Shown here one piece after another: positions 1-9,748 of a stretch of 39,256 nucleotides of DNA. Origin of the DNA: an uncultured Acidobacteriia bacterium (GTDB lineage: Bacteria; Acidobacteriota; Terriglobia; Bryobacterales; Bryobacteraceae); assembly GCA_903825445.1 (NCBI GenBank), contig CAIKAS010000233.1, forward strand, positions 1 to 39,256, in the 5' to 3' direction. Both the position numbers and the translations under genes were made by a program. Below the pieces are notes generated by a model. That model saw only the letters and a list, made by a program, of their open reading frames with translations, was not told where the DNA came from and did not search any database. The stretch's first letter is position 1. The number at the start of each line of letters is the position of its first letter.

Positions 1-126
1 CAGAGGCCGATCTGCTGCTGACCGGTAGTGATAGCGGCTTTGAAATTGTTGGGAGGAAGGGTGGACATATTTAGTTTTCTGCCAAACGTTCAACGTGACA
101 GAAGCCAGACAGAGCTTTCACGTCCT

Positions 127-1455
127 TCAGCGTACCAGGCAGGGGCGTTTGTTGTCGAACTTCCAGCCAGGAATCAGGAACTGCATCGCCATCGCATCAT
201 CGCGCGCGCCTGTTCCAATCTTTTCGTATAGCGCATTGGCTTTCTCTACCTGAGCCATATCGACTTCAACGCCCAGACCCGGTCTTTCCGGCACCGTCAG
301 TTCGCTGTTCACAATGCGCAACGGCTCTCTTGTTATCCGCTGGCCATCCTGCCAGATCCAGTGCGTGTCGATCGCGGCGATTTTCCCCGGCGCGGCGGCG
401 GCCACCTGCGTGAACATCGCCAGAGATACATCGAAATGATTGTTCGAATGCGAACCCCAGGTCAATCCCCATTCTTTGCAGATTTGCGCAACACGCACGG
501 AACCCTGCATCGTCCAGAAGTGGGGGTCTGCAAGCGGAATGTCCACCGATTGCAACTGGATGGTGTGGGTAAGCTGACGCCAGTCGGTCGCGATCATGTT
601 GGTGGCAGTAGGGATGCCAGTCGCGCGACGGAATTCCGCCATGATCTCGCGACCCGAGTAGCCGTCTTCCGCGCCACACGGATCTTCGGCGTAAGCGAGA
701 ACGTTTTGATTGCGGCAGAGTACCACGGCCTCGCGCAGACTCCACGCGCCATTGGGGTCGACCGAAACACGTGATTGCGGGAAGCGGGCTTTAATAGCAG
801 CGCAGGCTTCGATCTCCTGCTCACCAGGCAGAACGCCGCCTTTCAGCTTAAAGTGCCGGAAGCCGTAGCGCGCCTGAGCAGCTTCGGCGAGGCGCACGAT
901 GGCGTCGGGGGTCAGCGCTGCTTCATTTCGAAGACGCAGCCAGTCGTCTTTGGCTGCATCGTCGGACGGATACGGAAGGTTCGTCTTATGACGGTCCCCC
1001 ACATAGAAAAGATACCCGAGCGTTTCCACCTTTTGCCTTTGCTGACCTTCACCAAGCAAGGCGGCAACTGGAACGCCCAGAAATTGTCCCAGCAGATCGA
1101 GCAGCGCCGCTTCCACCGCTGTGACCGCGTGAATCGTAATGCGATTGTCGAAGGTCTGCAGACCCCGCCCAGCGGAATCGCGGTCGGCGAACTGCGTGCG
1201 CATGGAGTTCAAGACTGCGTTGTAGTTGCCGATGCCACGGCCCATGACGAGCGGCTTCGCATCTTCCAGCGTTTGCCGGATACGCTCACCGCCGGGCACT
1301 TCGCCGACACCCGTGTGTCCCGCCGTATCGGTCAGCATGACCAGATTGCGTATGAAATACGGCCCGTGCGCGCCGCTGAGATTGAGCAGCATGCTGTCAT
1401 GCCCCGCAACCGGGATCACGCGCATGGAAACGATGGTGGGGGATTGCGATGTCAT
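127..1455 (-). CDS. gudD: Glucarate dehydratase GudD
   Basis: Dehydrates D-glucarate to 5-keto-4-deoxy-D-glucarate in the cytosol; a member of the enolase superfamily. The 442 residues match the usual length of about 446 and align end to end with the remembered E. coli GudD. Family blocks are visible: [10 protein letters not shown] near the N-terminus, [14 protein letters not shown] containing the catalytic KxK-type lysine, VDPNGAW and EDPCGAE metal-ligand regions, [18 protein letters not shown] with the catalytic histidine, and the C-terminal LIPGWKFD. Its ATG overlaps the gudP stop codon in an ATGA, so translation is probably coupled. It is the last gene of the garD-gudP-gudD operon. The 126 bases downstream to the window edge show no gene and no clear terminator. 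Confidence 0.97.
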   Translation of the reverse strand: MTSQSPTIVSMRVIPVAGHDSMLLNLSGAHGPYFIRNLVMLTDTAGHTGVGEVPGGERIRQTLEDAKPLVMGRGIGNYNAVLNSMRTQFADRDSAGRGLQTFDNRITIHAVTAVEAALLDLLGQFLGVPVAALLGEGQQRQKVETLGYLFYVGDRHKTNLPYPSDDAAKDDWLRLRNEAALTPDAIVRLAEAAQARYGFRHFKLKGGVLPGEQEIEACAAIKARFPQSRVSVDPNGAWSLREAVVLCRNQNVLAYAEDPCGAEDGYSGREIMAEFRRATGIPTATNMIATDWRQLTHTIQLQSVDIPLADPHFWTMQGSVRVAQICKEWGLTWGSHSNNHFDVSLAMFTQVAAAAPGKIAAIDTHWIWQDGQRITREPLRIVNSELTVPERPGLGVEVDMAQVEKANALYEKIGTGARDDAMAMQFLIPGWKFDNKRPCLVR

Positions 1456-2795
1456 GCCGTTCGAAGTTCCACTCTCTTGATTTCTCCCACGACCAGCAGA
1501 TACGCAAAAATCGTTACTGCAGCATGGGCCGCGACGTAGAGGATTGCGCCTTTGTAGGAATGCGTCGCGGCGACGATGTAGCCGATCACAAGCGGCGTCA
1601 CTATGGTTGTCATGTTGCCGAACATATTGAAGAGGCCGCCGCTCAAACCAGCAACCTGCTTGGGCGAGGTATCGGCAACTACTGCCCAGCCGAGCGCACC
1701 GACACCTTTACCGAAAAACGCCAGCGACATCAGGACGACCACGATCCATTCGGCGGACACAAAATTGCAGAAAACCATCGAGATGGAAAGCAGCATGCCT
1801 GTGACAATCGGGATCTTTCTCGCAGCAGAAAGCGAACTGCCTCTCCTGATCAGTGCGTCCGAAAACACGCCGCCCAGAATGCCTCCTAAGAATCCGCACA
1901 ACGCAGGCAAAGCGGCCGTGAATCCGGCCTTCAGAATCGACATGTGTCGCTCATTGACCAGGTAAAGCGGAAACCACGTCGCAAAGAAAACGGTGATCGT
2001 CGTAATGCAATACTGGCCGAGGTAAACACCCAGCAGCATTCGATTGCCAAGCAACTGGCCAATGGCCGACCACTGCGACGTTCCCGTTGCCGCCACGCCG
2101 GGCGCCGCGGGCTTGTCCATATTTACCAGCGCACCGCCCTTCTCGATGTGTTCAAGTTCGGCCGCACTGATACTCGGATGATCCAAAGGGCTGTGAACAG
2201 TCTTCAGCCAGATCGCGGTCATCACGATTCCCATGGCTCCGGTGACGAAGAAAACCCACATCCAGCCGAACCGGTGCACGATCCACCCTGAGAGCGGCGC
2301 AAACAGAAAAGTAGCGAAGTACTGACTTGAGTTGAAAATCGCTGCAGCCGTGCCGCGCTCAGCCGCCGGAAACCACGCGGCAACGATGCGGCTATTGGCC
2401 GGAAACGCCGGCGCTTCCGCCAGGCCGAGCAGGAGACGCAGACCAAACAAGAAAACAAGTGCCGTGGCCAGATTGAAGTTTCCGGCATATCCTTGCAGGA
2501 AGGTAAAGATGGACCACATGAAAACGCTCACCGCATACACCCGCTTCGATCCGAAACGATCCAGCAACCAGCCGCCCGGAATCTGCGCGAATACGTAGGT
2601 CCAGCCCCATGCCGATTGCAGCCACCCAAACTGGATATCGCTTATGCCAAGTTGCCCTTTAGCCGCTGTTCCGGCGATGCCCAGCGTCGCACGGCTCGCG
2701 TAATTCAGCGTCGATACGATGAAGATCATCGCGAGGATGAGGTATCGGACGCGGGTAGACTTTTGATCGGCGGGATGTTGGACCACGGACTTCAT
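1452..2795 (-). CDS. gudP: MFS hexarate (glucarate/galactarate) transporter, GudP-like
   Basis: Inner-membrane major facilitator of the anion:cation symporter family, predicted to import glucarate and/or galactarate with protons. The 447 residues form about 12 hydrophobic segments. The N-terminus carries [20 protein letters not shown], followed by the [21 protein letters not shown] loop and the [13 protein letters not shown] motif typical of GudP/GarP. It starts 37 nt after the garD stop and overlaps gudD by 4 nt. Substrate specificity is inferred from the two flanking dehydratases and from similarity to GudP; the sequence alone cannot separate glucarate from galactarate uptake. Confidence 0.93.
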   Translation of the reverse strand: MKSVVQHPADQKSTRVRYLILAMIFIVSTLNYASRATLGIAGTAAKGQLGISDIQFGWLQSAWGWTYVFAQIPGGWLLDRFGSKRVYAVSVFMWSIFTFLQGYAGNFNLATALVFLFGLRLLLGLAEAPAFPANSRIVAAWFPAAERGTAAAIFNSSQYFATFLFAPLSGWIVHRFGWMWVFFVTGAMGIVMTAIWLKTVHSPLDHPSISAAELEHIEKGGALVNMDKPAAPGVAATGTSQWSAIGQLLGNRMLLGVYLGQYCITTITVFFATWFPLYLVNERHMSILKAGFTAALPALCGFLGGILGGVFSDALIRRGSSLSAARKIPIVTGMLLSISMVFCNFVSAEWIVVVLMSLAFFGKGVGALGWAVVADTSPKQVAGLSGGLFNMFGNMTTIVTPLVIGYIVAATHSYKGAILYVAAHAAVTIFAYLLVVGEIKRVELRTA

Positions 2796-2832
2796 ATTGT
2801 ATGGCAGTGCGTGGTGCGGCGGAAGGCGTAAA

Positions 2833-4356
2833 TCAAGTCACCGGTCCGGGATTGAACGGAGAAAGCGCATTCGCCAGGCCCCAGTGCTCCGCCCATGTCT
2901 TCTTCCCGCTGGCGACATCGAGCATGCATTTGAAGAGGTCCATACCAACCTCCTCCACAGTCGCATGCCCGGTGGCAATTCGACCTGCGTCCACATCGAT
3001 CAGATCGTGCCACTTCTCCGCCAGCGCAGTTCGCGACGAAACCTTGATCACCGGCACGAGCGCCAGCCCGTACGGCGTGCCTTCACCTGTCGTGAATATG
3101 TGCAGGTTCATCGAGGCAAGCTGTTGCGTGCCACAGATGAAATCGCTGGCGGGCGTGGCGGCGAAAATCAGACCCTTCGCCGTAACCTTCTCGCCATGCG
3201 ATGCCACCGCGTGAATCGCGCTGCTGCCAGCCTTCGCCACACTACCGAGCGCTTTTTCGACGATATTCGCGAGGCCACCGCGCTTATTACCCGGCGTTGT
3301 ATTGGCGCTGCGATCGGCGCGACCCATAGCCAGATAGTCGTCATACCACTGCATTTCGCGAATCAGCGCGCGCGCCACATCCGGCGTCTCGGCGCGCGGT
3401 GTCAGTAGATGAATAGCGTCGCGCACTTCGGTGACTTCTGAAAACATCACAGTAGCGCCTGCACGAACGAGCAAATCCGCAGCCGCGCCAACCGCCGGAT
3501 TGCACGTCACGCCGGAGAACGCATCGCTGCCACCGCACTGCATGCCGACAATAAGGTCCGATGCCGGGCAAGTCTCGCGCCGCCGCTTGTCGAGAATGGC
3601 GAGACGCTTCTCCGCTGCTTCCATAATCAGCGAGATCATCTCTCCAAAGCCACGTTGATCCTGCAACCGGATCACATTCCCTGCACTAAGCACGCCATCT
3701 TCCAGCACAGGAAAATCGTTGCTGAACAGCAGCTTCGGCTGCATCTTCTCACACCCCAGGCTCACCACCATCGGCTGGCCCGCCATATTCGCGTGCAGCG
3801 AAATATGCCGCAGCGTGCTGATCGGCACCGCCGCGCCCGGAGCGTTAATCGCCACCCCACAACCATAGGAATGCGTCACCGCGACCACGTCGTCCACATT
3901 CGGGAAGCGCGGCAACAACTCCGCCTTGATCCGCCGCGCTGCATATTCGACAGTAGGCGCGACACACTGTACGGTCGTCGCAATTCCCAAAATATTGCGC
4001 GTGCCCACGCTGCCATCGGGATTGCGATAGCCCTGAAACGTGTAACCGGTGAGCGGCGGAAGCGGCTCGGGGACGGCGGTGGATAGCGAGAGTTGATCGA
4101 GCGCCGGTGGCAGCGGCATTTCGATCAGATCCTCGCGAATCCACGAGCCGGCCGGAATCGCCCGGTTGGCATAGCCGATTGCCTGGCCGTAACGAATGAT
4201 CTGCGCGCCGATCTCAAAATCCTGCAGCGCCACCTTATGAGACTGCGGGATATGCTCCCGCGCCGTGATTCCGCCGGGCATGGAAACGCCCGCCGCCGCG
4301 CCATCCGGGTGAACAATGATCGCAACGTTGTCTCGCGGATTCACGCGTATATACAT
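2833..4356 (-). CDS. garD: Galactarate dehydratase GarD (UxaA/GarD family)
   Basis: Dehydrates galactarate (meso-glucarate) to 5-keto-4-deoxyglucarate, the same product made by GudD, so the operon funnels two hexarates into one intermediate. An N-terminal SAF-like domain (about residues 1-85) is followed by the catalytic GD_AH domains. Blocks shared with E. coli GarD include [71 protein letters not shown] and ATPASDF.CGTQQ. I chose ATG at 4356 (507 aa). The longer open frame to 4413 would run into the tRNA gene and has no family similarity. Only 27 nt separate this start from the tRNA 3' end. Confidence 0.95.
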   Translation of the reverse strand: MYIRVNPRDNVAIIVHPDGAAAGVSMPGGITAREHIPQSHKVALQDFEIGAQIIRYGQAIGYANRAIPAGSWIREDLIEMPLPPALDQLSLSTAVPEPLPPLTGYTFQGYRNPDGSVGTRNILGIATTVQCVAPTVEYAARRIKAELLPRFPNVDDVVAVTHSYGCGVAINAPGAAVPISTLRHISLHANMAGQPMVVSLGCEKMQPKLLFSNDFPVLEDGVLSAGNVIRLQDQRGFGEMISLIMEAAEKRLAILDKRRRETCPASDLIVGMQCGGSDAFSGVTCNPAVGAAADLLVRAGATVMFSEVTEVRDAIHLLTPRAETPDVARALIREMQWYDDYLAMGRADRSANTTPGNKRGGLANIVEKALGSVAKAGSSAIHAVASHGEKVTAKGLIFAATPASDFICGTQQLASMNLHIFTTGEGTPYGLALVPVIKVSSRTALAEKWHDLIDVDAGRIATGHATVEEVGMDLFKCMLDVASGKKTWAEHWGLANALSPFNPGPVT

Positions 4357-4383
4357 AAGGTCGATTTTATGGGAAAGCGGTTC

Positions 4384-4459
<76 letters not shown>

Positions 4460-4495
4460 GGGACGGGCTTATCCCCAATTCTATCCCAGACCTGC

Positions 4496-6334
4496 TTATT
4501 TGCTGATCTCGCCGACAGCCTGGCTCAACTCTCCCGTGGACCCAAAAGAGTACAACCCTGCCACCGTTTCCCCGGAAGCCAGGTAAGCCCGAATCAATCC
4601 CCGGTTAGCGCCTGTCTGCTCCGCCGCATCTCTCAAGCACCGCACCCCGTCCTCCGGCGCCGTCCCTGCTTCCAGCCGAAAAATCCACGGCACGTTCGTC
4701 GACGTCAGCGTACGGTCCGCCGAAATCGCCACCACCGGCAGCATCACCTTGACGGCAAGCTGCTCGGCAAGATGCGACGATGCCCGATCAGTCGTCACCA
4801 GACCAATCACATCGGGATCGTACACCAGCTTCACAAGCTCACTCGACGCTTTCCCCCACATCCCTTCCGACGATATACCGACCACCTCGTAGCCAGCCCC
4901 GCTCAGACTTCCCGCCACAGCATCTGCACCCGGTCCGAACAGCCCGATCTTCCTCCGCTCGCCCGCCGTCCCCTTGTCAGCCGGCCCGTTATATTCCACG
5001 CCTGCGGACCCCACGGTCGCATACGGTTTCTCCATGCCATATCGCCGGTACGTCAGCTGCCCGTTGTGTACCTTGCCCAGGAACATAGGTGCGATGTTCT
5101 TGGCGTTGGGATCGAACGTCATTTCACCGGTCACGCCTCTGTATTTCTCCAAACCATAAAGCGCGTTGCGTATCCCGCCGCGGTTCAATCCCGCCCGGCC
5201 AATCGCATCCAGCAGGATATTCATCGTGTCGAATGCCAGCGCGGAAAAAGCATCGGTCTTCGCGCGATAAGCAGCTTCATACCGCCTCTGAAAATCGGTC
5301 CATGCCGGATCGCCGCGACTCGGGTCGAACGGATAAACCACTTCCAGCCCCTCTGCCGCAGCGCCTGCTTGTTCAAACAACTGCGAACCCACCACACGCG
5401 AACTTCCGAAAACCGGCTGCTTCATTCCCATCTGCCGCATTTCCTTGAGAATTATTCCCGCCGCACCCGCATCGCCCCACAGCACCACCGCATCCACCCG
5501 CGAATCGTTGATCACGCGAAGTTGGCTGGTAAAACTCTGCGCCGTCGCGTCGAACTTCTGTTCAATCACCACAGGGTGCCCGAGTCGTCGCGAAGCATCG
5601 CGAAACTTCACAACTCCCAGCCGCCCGTAACGTTCGCTCACGCGCAACAACCCCACCCGCTTCAGCCCGAGGTCCGAGTAGATCCGTCGCGCCAGTGTGT
5701 AAGACTGCACCCGGTCATCCTGGATCGACGTCAACAGCCAGGGAATCATCGTCTCCGGCAATGTCGGGTCCGTCGATGCGCTGTTAACGATTGGCAGTTC
5801 CGCCCGCAGTGCAGCGCGCAACGCAATGTGCGTGGAATCACCCGCGATGGAGCCCAGCATCGCCCACACTTTCTCGTCGTACACCATCTTCACCAGCTCA
5901 TTGCTCGACGCGCCCCAAATAGCCGCGTCATTGTGGATCTTCAGCCGAAACACCTTGCCGCAATATCCGCCGCGCGCATTGGCTTCGTCGACCGCCAGTT
6001 GCGCGCCATGCAACATCGCAACTCCCATGGCAGCATCCTTGCTGCCGGTCACCGGACCCAGAAAACCCAGAGCCACCTCACTCACCTCCGCCGCCGGAAT
6101 GGTCCGGGCCTCGTCGGCCGCTCCGTTGTATTCCGGCGTCCTGGTGTAGAGCTGGGCGTAAGGCACCGCGAACTTCGAGAATGGCTGCAAATCCTCCGGA
6201 GTGCCGGCATACGGCTCCTGCGTACGACTTACGGATTTCGCGGCCGTTTGCGGCGCTGCGCAGGAACCCGCCGCAGTCTGAGCACTAAGCCCCGCCGACG
6301 CCGCCAGCACTGCGAATAACAATCGCCACGCCAT
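4496..6334 (-). CDS. Periplasmic branched-chain-amino-acid-type solute-binding protein with partial internal duplication
   Basis: A type I periplasmic binding protein (Peripla_BP_6/LivJ-like) of 612 aa, exported by an N-terminal signal peptide (LLFAVLAASAGLSAQ). The main binding domain spans about residues 85-430, with GFLGPVTGSKDAAMG at its start and LAVDEANARGG after it. From about residue 437 the chain repeats itself: PYA...EYNGPADK, then a second GLFGPG, WGKASSELVKLVYD and VPWIFRLEAG echo residues 58-212 (EYNGAADE, WGASSNELVKMVYD, IPWLLTS). The second copy is only one half-lobe, so it cannot form a complete second binding site. No ABC permease or ATPase is nearby, so it may act as a ligand sensor or partner rather than a transporter component. 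It is the last gene of the redox operon, 2 nt after ridA. Confidence 0.85.
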   Translation of the reverse strand: MAWRLLFAVLAASAGLSAQTAAGSCAAPQTAAKSVSRTQEPYAGTPEDLQPFSKFAVPYAQLYTRTPEYNGAADEARTIPAAEVSEVALGFLGPVTGSKDAAMGVAMLHGAQLAVDEANARGGYCGKVFRLKIHNDAAIWGASSNELVKMVYDEKVWAMLGSIAGDSTHIALRAALRAELPIVNSASTDPTLPETMIPWLLTSIQDDRVQSYTLARRIYSDLGLKRVGLLRVSERYGRLGVVKFRDASRRLGHPVVIEQKFDATAQSFTSQLRVINDSRVDAVVLWGDAGAAGIILKEMRQMGMKQPVFGSSRVVGSQLFEQAGAAAEGLEVVYPFDPSRGDPAWTDFQRRYEAAYRAKTDAFSALAFDTMNILLDAIGRAGLNRGGIRNALYGLEKYRGVTGEMTFDPNAKNIAPMFLGKVHNGQLTYRRYGMEKPYATVGSAGVEYNGPADKGTAGERRKIGLFGPGADAVAGSLSGAGYEVVGISSEGMWGKASSELVKLVYDPDVIGLVTTDRASSHLAEQLAVKVMLPVVAISADRTLTSTNVPWIFRLEAGTAPEDGVRCLRDAAEQTGANRGLIRAYLASGETVAGLYSFGSTGELSQAVGEISK

Positions 6335-6336
6335 GT

Positions 6337-6825
6337 TTATTTGCCCGTAGCCGGAATGAACATCGCAATCGCCTCGATCTCAATCAAAAGTTCCGGGCGG
6401 CACAGAATGGCCTGAATACCCGTGGAGGCAGGCAATGGATCCAGACCCTGCTGCCTGAAAAACTCCGTGCGCTCCTCGTTGAAGGCCGCGTAGTCGCGTT
6501 CCATGTCGCGCAGATAGCAGGTTGTCCGCACAATGTCCTTCCATGTCGCGCCTTCAGCCGCCAGCAGCCCGGTGATGTTTTCATAAGTGCGGCGCAATTG
6601 CGCCCGGAAATCGCCGATGTGGATGCTCTGCCCGTTCTCATCGATACTGGCGGTGCCGGAGATCAGCAGAATCGTCACACTCCCCAGGTCGATGCGCAGC
6701 CCGCGCGAAAATGAACTGGGCTTCGGATAGTCGTACGCCTCGTTCAAAACCTTCAGGTCCGTAATTGGACGCTTCTTCACTTCCGTCGTGCCCGTGATTC
6801 GTTCTAATACTTCAAGTGCGTTCAT
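6337..6825 (-). CDS. RidA/YjgF/UK114 family protein
   Basis: A 162-aa cytosolic protein without a signal peptide. The RidA fold occupies about residues 38-160: LISGTASIDENG, the FRAQLRRTYENITGLLAAEG helix, TTCYLRDM, then the C-terminal strand CRPELLIEIEAIA. That strand carries the arginine (CRPELL.EIE) that in canonical RidA binds the carboxylate of 2-imino acids. Canonical members are about 130 aa; the extra 35 N-terminal residues are not recognised. Members hydrolyse reactive enamines/imines or act on related small molecules; the substrate here is unknown. Its ATG overlaps the upstream propeller stop (ATGA). A cytosolic imine deaminase inside an otherwise exported operon suggests that a nitrogenous intermediate is produced or sensed. 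Confidence 0.85.
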   Translation of the reverse strand: MNALEVLERITGTTEVKKRPITDLKVLNEAYDYPKPSSFSRGLRIDLGSVTILLISGTASIDENGQSIHIGDFRAQLRRTYENITGLLAAEGATWKDIVRTTCYLRDMERDYAAFNEERTEFFRQQGLDPLPASTGIQAILCRPELLIEIEAIAMFIPATGK

Positions 6826-7913
6826 TGTCCATTTTCTCCGTCTGAAATTCGAATCCCGTGGCTAATACCTTTAGCGGTAGCCACCCAGATGTCGGCGCCC
6901 TGAAAATCGACACCGAAAGTGTAGTGATGCGCCGGTGCGGTTTCAGCCGCCACCCGCGTCACATTCCCCTGCTCATCGCGAACCAGCATCTCCGGCGCAT
7001 GATTGTCCGGCGCCGGCCGATACGTGGCCCAGTTGGTTCCGTCGTAATACGCCAGGCCTTTATCCGTCGAAAACCACGTGCGCGTTCCATCCACGGTCTT
7101 CACCTGGTTGAGGAAATTGCCCGGCAGTCCGCTGTCCTTCTCCAGAAAATTCTGCCAATTGCGCCCGTCGTATCGCGATGCTCCGAAATATGTAGCCGCC
7201 CACAGGATTCCGTTCGCGTAACTAACCGACGTGGTGATCTCGTGGATCAGCCCCTGGTCCTTAAACAGCACGATCTCGTTCTCGCCGTCCGGATCGTTAT
7301 AGTCCTTCCAGCGCTCCGTCTTGACGTCGTATTCAAGCACTCCGCCGCCCCAAACCGCGTAATAGACTTTGTCCGGGCCGGCGTTGACACTGTAGGTCCA
7401 GATCTCGTACATCGGAGTGTTGCGTTCGTTGTACAGGTCCCATTGGCGGGTCCGCGTATTCAGACGGCCACCACCGGCGGCCGTCGCCACCCAGACGAAA
7501 TCTCCATACACGGAGACCCCATAGACTATGTCGTTCGGCAGCCCGCTGGTGAGTTGCGTGAACGTATCGAAGCGCCCGGCGGAATACCGGTTCAGGCCCC
7601 CCATCGTTCCAATCCACAGATCGTGGCTCCGCTTATCGAGCGCGAGCGAAATCACGGCCCGATGCGTCAGGCCATCCGCAACGCCGAAGCTCTTCCACTT
7701 GCCGTTTTCGTAGAGCGCCAGCCCGTTATCCGTTCCCGCCCAAACCCGTTCCCCATCCACGGCCACGCAATAGACACGATTGTTCGGGAGGCCATTTTCC
7801 GTGGTGAAATTCTCCCAGCGGAATCGCGGCAGGTCAACTGCCGCTGCCGGAAGGGCCAGCAGCAAACCTGCCAGCGAGCCAAAGACAGCTCTGGTGAATC
7901 CGGATCTTGTCAT
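6822..7913 (-). CDS. Exported two-component-regulator-propeller (Reg_prop) protein
   Basis: A 363-aa protein with a signal peptide (GSLAGLLLALPAAAV) followed by a beta-propeller. Repeats of the Reg_prop type are visible: ENFTTENGLPNNRVYCVAVD, WAGTDNGLALYENGKW, WIGTMGGLNRYSAGRF, LWAATYFGASRYDGRNW, WFSTDKGLAYYDGTNW and WVATAKGISHG. In hybrid two-component systems this propeller forms the periplasmic sensor, but here no transmembrane helix, kinase or DNA-binding domain follows, so the protein is a free periplasmic or secreted propeller. It overlaps both neighbours by ATGA junctions, which implies expression together with the di-haem protein and RidA. A ligand- or protein-binding role is inferred; no enzymatic motif is seen. 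Confidence 0.82.
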   Translation of the reverse strand: MTRSGFTRAVFGSLAGLLLALPAAAVDLPRFRWENFTTENGLPNNRVYCVAVDGERVWAGTDNGLALYENGKWKSFGVADGLTHRAVISLALDKRSHDLWIGTMGGLNRYSAGRFDTFTQLTSGLPNDIVYGVSVYGDFVWVATAAGGGRLNTRTRQWDLYNERNTPMYEIWTYSVNAGPDKVYYAVWGGGVLEYDVKTERWKDYNDPDGENEIVLFKDQGLIHEITTSVSYANGILWAATYFGASRYDGRNWQNFLEKDSGLPGNFLNQVKTVDGTRTWFSTDKGLAYYDGTNWATYRPAPDNHAPEMLVRDEQGNVTRVAAETAPAHHYTFGVDFQGADIWVATAKGISHGIRISDGENGQ

Positions 7914-9748
7914 AACGTTTTCAGATACTCAATCAAATCGTTCAATTCGTCCTTCGTCAGATCGCTTGTGACGCCATGTTTGTCCTGCGGGTTATAAACC
8001 GTCCAGATCTCTTCGAGCGACCTCGCCGACCCGTCATGCAAATACGGCGCGCTGTTCACAACATTCGTCAGTTCCGGAATATCAATCTCGGTGGACCGGT
8101 CCGTCGGCTTACCCGTACCCACATCCGTCGAGTCCGCACTCTGGTAGTAGGGTCCGGCGTGGCAAACGAAGCACTGCTGCAAATCGGGAATTGGCGTGCC
8201 GTCTTTCTTCGCGGTCCGGTTGAAAAGCGCTTGTCCGCGCTCTTGCGCCGGGGTCTTCTCCCCGTTGGGCATCCGATAGCGGTTCGGTCGTAACGGAATC
8301 GACTGGATGTACTTCACCAGATCTTCCAGCGCATCGCCGCGAAATCCCTGCGAGCGAAAAAAGTAACGCTCGGTCCTGGGGCCGCACTCCGTTTGCAGAT
8401 CCGGATTCCCGCCATTCCACTTGTAGGGCGCAGTGTCCTTGATCTCTTCGAGCATCCGGTTGTCGACAATGTCCTTGCCGAAACCGTCGGGCTCCAGATC
8501 CCATGAAAGCCCGTCAAAGGTGGAGTCCAGATGGCATGTTGCGCAGCCAAACTGATGCCCAAACGCATACATCGAGGAATAGAACAAGCGTTCTCCGCGC
8601 CGCTCCGCTGTCAATGGCACCGCCTCTCCCAGCGGAATCGTCGCCGTCACCACCGCGCGCGCCGTATTCACAACGGAAATCGTGTCATCCAGTCGATTCG
8701 CAACATAGAGCGACGCGCCATCCGGTGAAACCTGGATATTACGCGGATTGTTCCCCACCGGCACATGCGCGATCACATATTGCGACGAAACCGAAAGGTC
8801 GTTCGCCATCCGTGCCGCCTGCGGAGACCGCGCTGCCACCACCAGTTTCGCGACGTCCACAATCAGCACCTCATTCGATCCGCTTGCGGAGACGTACGCG
8901 CGTTTCTGGTCCGGCGCAATGGCAACGCCAAACGGCTGCGAGGGAAAGATATCCATCTGGTCCAGCGGCATCTGCGCCACGCCACCGATCGCCTCGCCGA
9001 AAACCGTGAGCGAGTTCCCAAACACCCAGCCATGCTCAACGTGCGCCAGCGGAATCAGATTCTTGGGGCGCAATTCACCAGCAATTCCGAGACGGCCGTC
9101 GCCCGAAAATGCGATATGGAACACACCCGCCACATTGTCGACCGTCAGACGTTCAGCCACCGCGCCATGTTCAGCATCCACTTCGGTAATCTCGGTCTTT
9201 GGCACTGCGCGAAACTTGCCGATTTGCGGATAAATGCCGCTCACATAAATGCGCCTGCCGTCAGGCGATGCGCTCACGTAACTGGCTCCCCGCGCCCCTG
9301 AGATTCTCTGTAGCTCGCCGCCGTTCACCGCAAGCCCGATCAGCGAAATGTCATCGGACAATCGGTTCGCCACATAAAGCACGTGCCGTGCCGCATCCAT
9401 CGCGATACCCGTCGGCTCGAATCCGGCCGGCAGAGTACGCAGCACCTGCATCGAAGCAGCGTCTAATTCGCTCACTGTGTCCGACCACGAATTCGTCACA
9501 TAAAGCCGCTTGCCATCCGGCGCCACAGCAATGCCGCGCGGCACGTGCCCCACATGCGCGTGCCCCACAACGGTGTGGCTGTCCGTATCCACAGCCAGCA
9601 CTTCATCGCTGCCGCTGCAAACCACATACAGCCGTTTGCCATCGGGGGAAAGCGCCAGATCGTCCGGACTCTTGTAGCGCACTTCTCCCGCAGCCGCCAG
9701 AATCGTGGCACCGAAAAGAAACACCTGAATCGCCCGTCGAATCGTCAT
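7910..9748 (-). CDS. Exported YVTN beta-propeller fused to di-haem cytochrome c (MauG/CCP-like)
   Basis: A 612-aa protein from ATG 9748, which overlaps the preceding stop in ATGA; the longer frame to 9817 adds an implausible N-terminus. A signal peptide (IQVFLFGATILAAAG) precedes a YVTN-type propeller over about residues 25-380, with LALSPDGKRLYVVCSGSDEV, VAPDGKRLYVTNSWSDTVSE and VSPDGASLYVANRLDDTISV. The C-terminal 230 residues hold two haem c sites, CATCH (about 402) and CFVCH (about 526), plus the NSAPYLHDGSARSLEEIW block seen in MauG/cytochrome c peroxidase-like di-haem proteins. It is probably a periplasmic oxidoreductase or electron carrier in which the propeller binds a partner or substrate. 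Confidence 0.88.
   Translation of the reverse strand: MTIRRAIQVFLFGATILAAAGEVRYKSPDDLALSPDGKRLYVVCSGSDEVLAVDTDSHTVVGHAHVGHVPRGIAVAPDGKRLYVTNSWSDTVSELDAASMQVLRTLPAGFEPTGIAMDAARHVLYVANRLSDDISLIGLAVNGGELQRISGARGASYVSASPDGRRIYVSGIYPQIGKFRAVPKTEITEVDAEHGAVAERLTVDNVAGVFHIAFSGDGRLGIAGELRPKNLIPLAHVEHGWVFGNSLTVFGEAIGGVAQMPLDQMDIFPSQPFGVAIAPDQKRAYVSASGSNEVLIVDVAKLVVAARSPQAARMANDLSVSSQYVIAHVPVGNNPRNIQVSPDGASLYVANRLDDTISVVNTARAVVTATIPLGEAVPLTAERRGERLFYSSMYAFGHQFGCATCHLDSTFDGLSWDLEPDGFGKDIVDNRMLEEIKDTAPYKWNGGNPDLQTECGPRTERYFFRSQGFRGDALEDLVKYIQSIPLRPNRYRMPNGEKTPAQERGQALFNRTAKKDGTPIPDLQQCFVCHAGPYYQSADSTDVGTGKPTDRSTEIDIPELTNVVNSAPYLHDGSARSLEEIWTVYNPQDKHGVTSDLTKDELNDLIEYLKTL

Noticed and set aside
4772..6319. 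515-codon plus-strand frame opposite the solute-binding protein
   Set aside because: Composition (His/Arg/Pro-rich) is that of an antisense shadow of GC-rich codons; the minus-strand protein has clear family motifs and a signal peptide.
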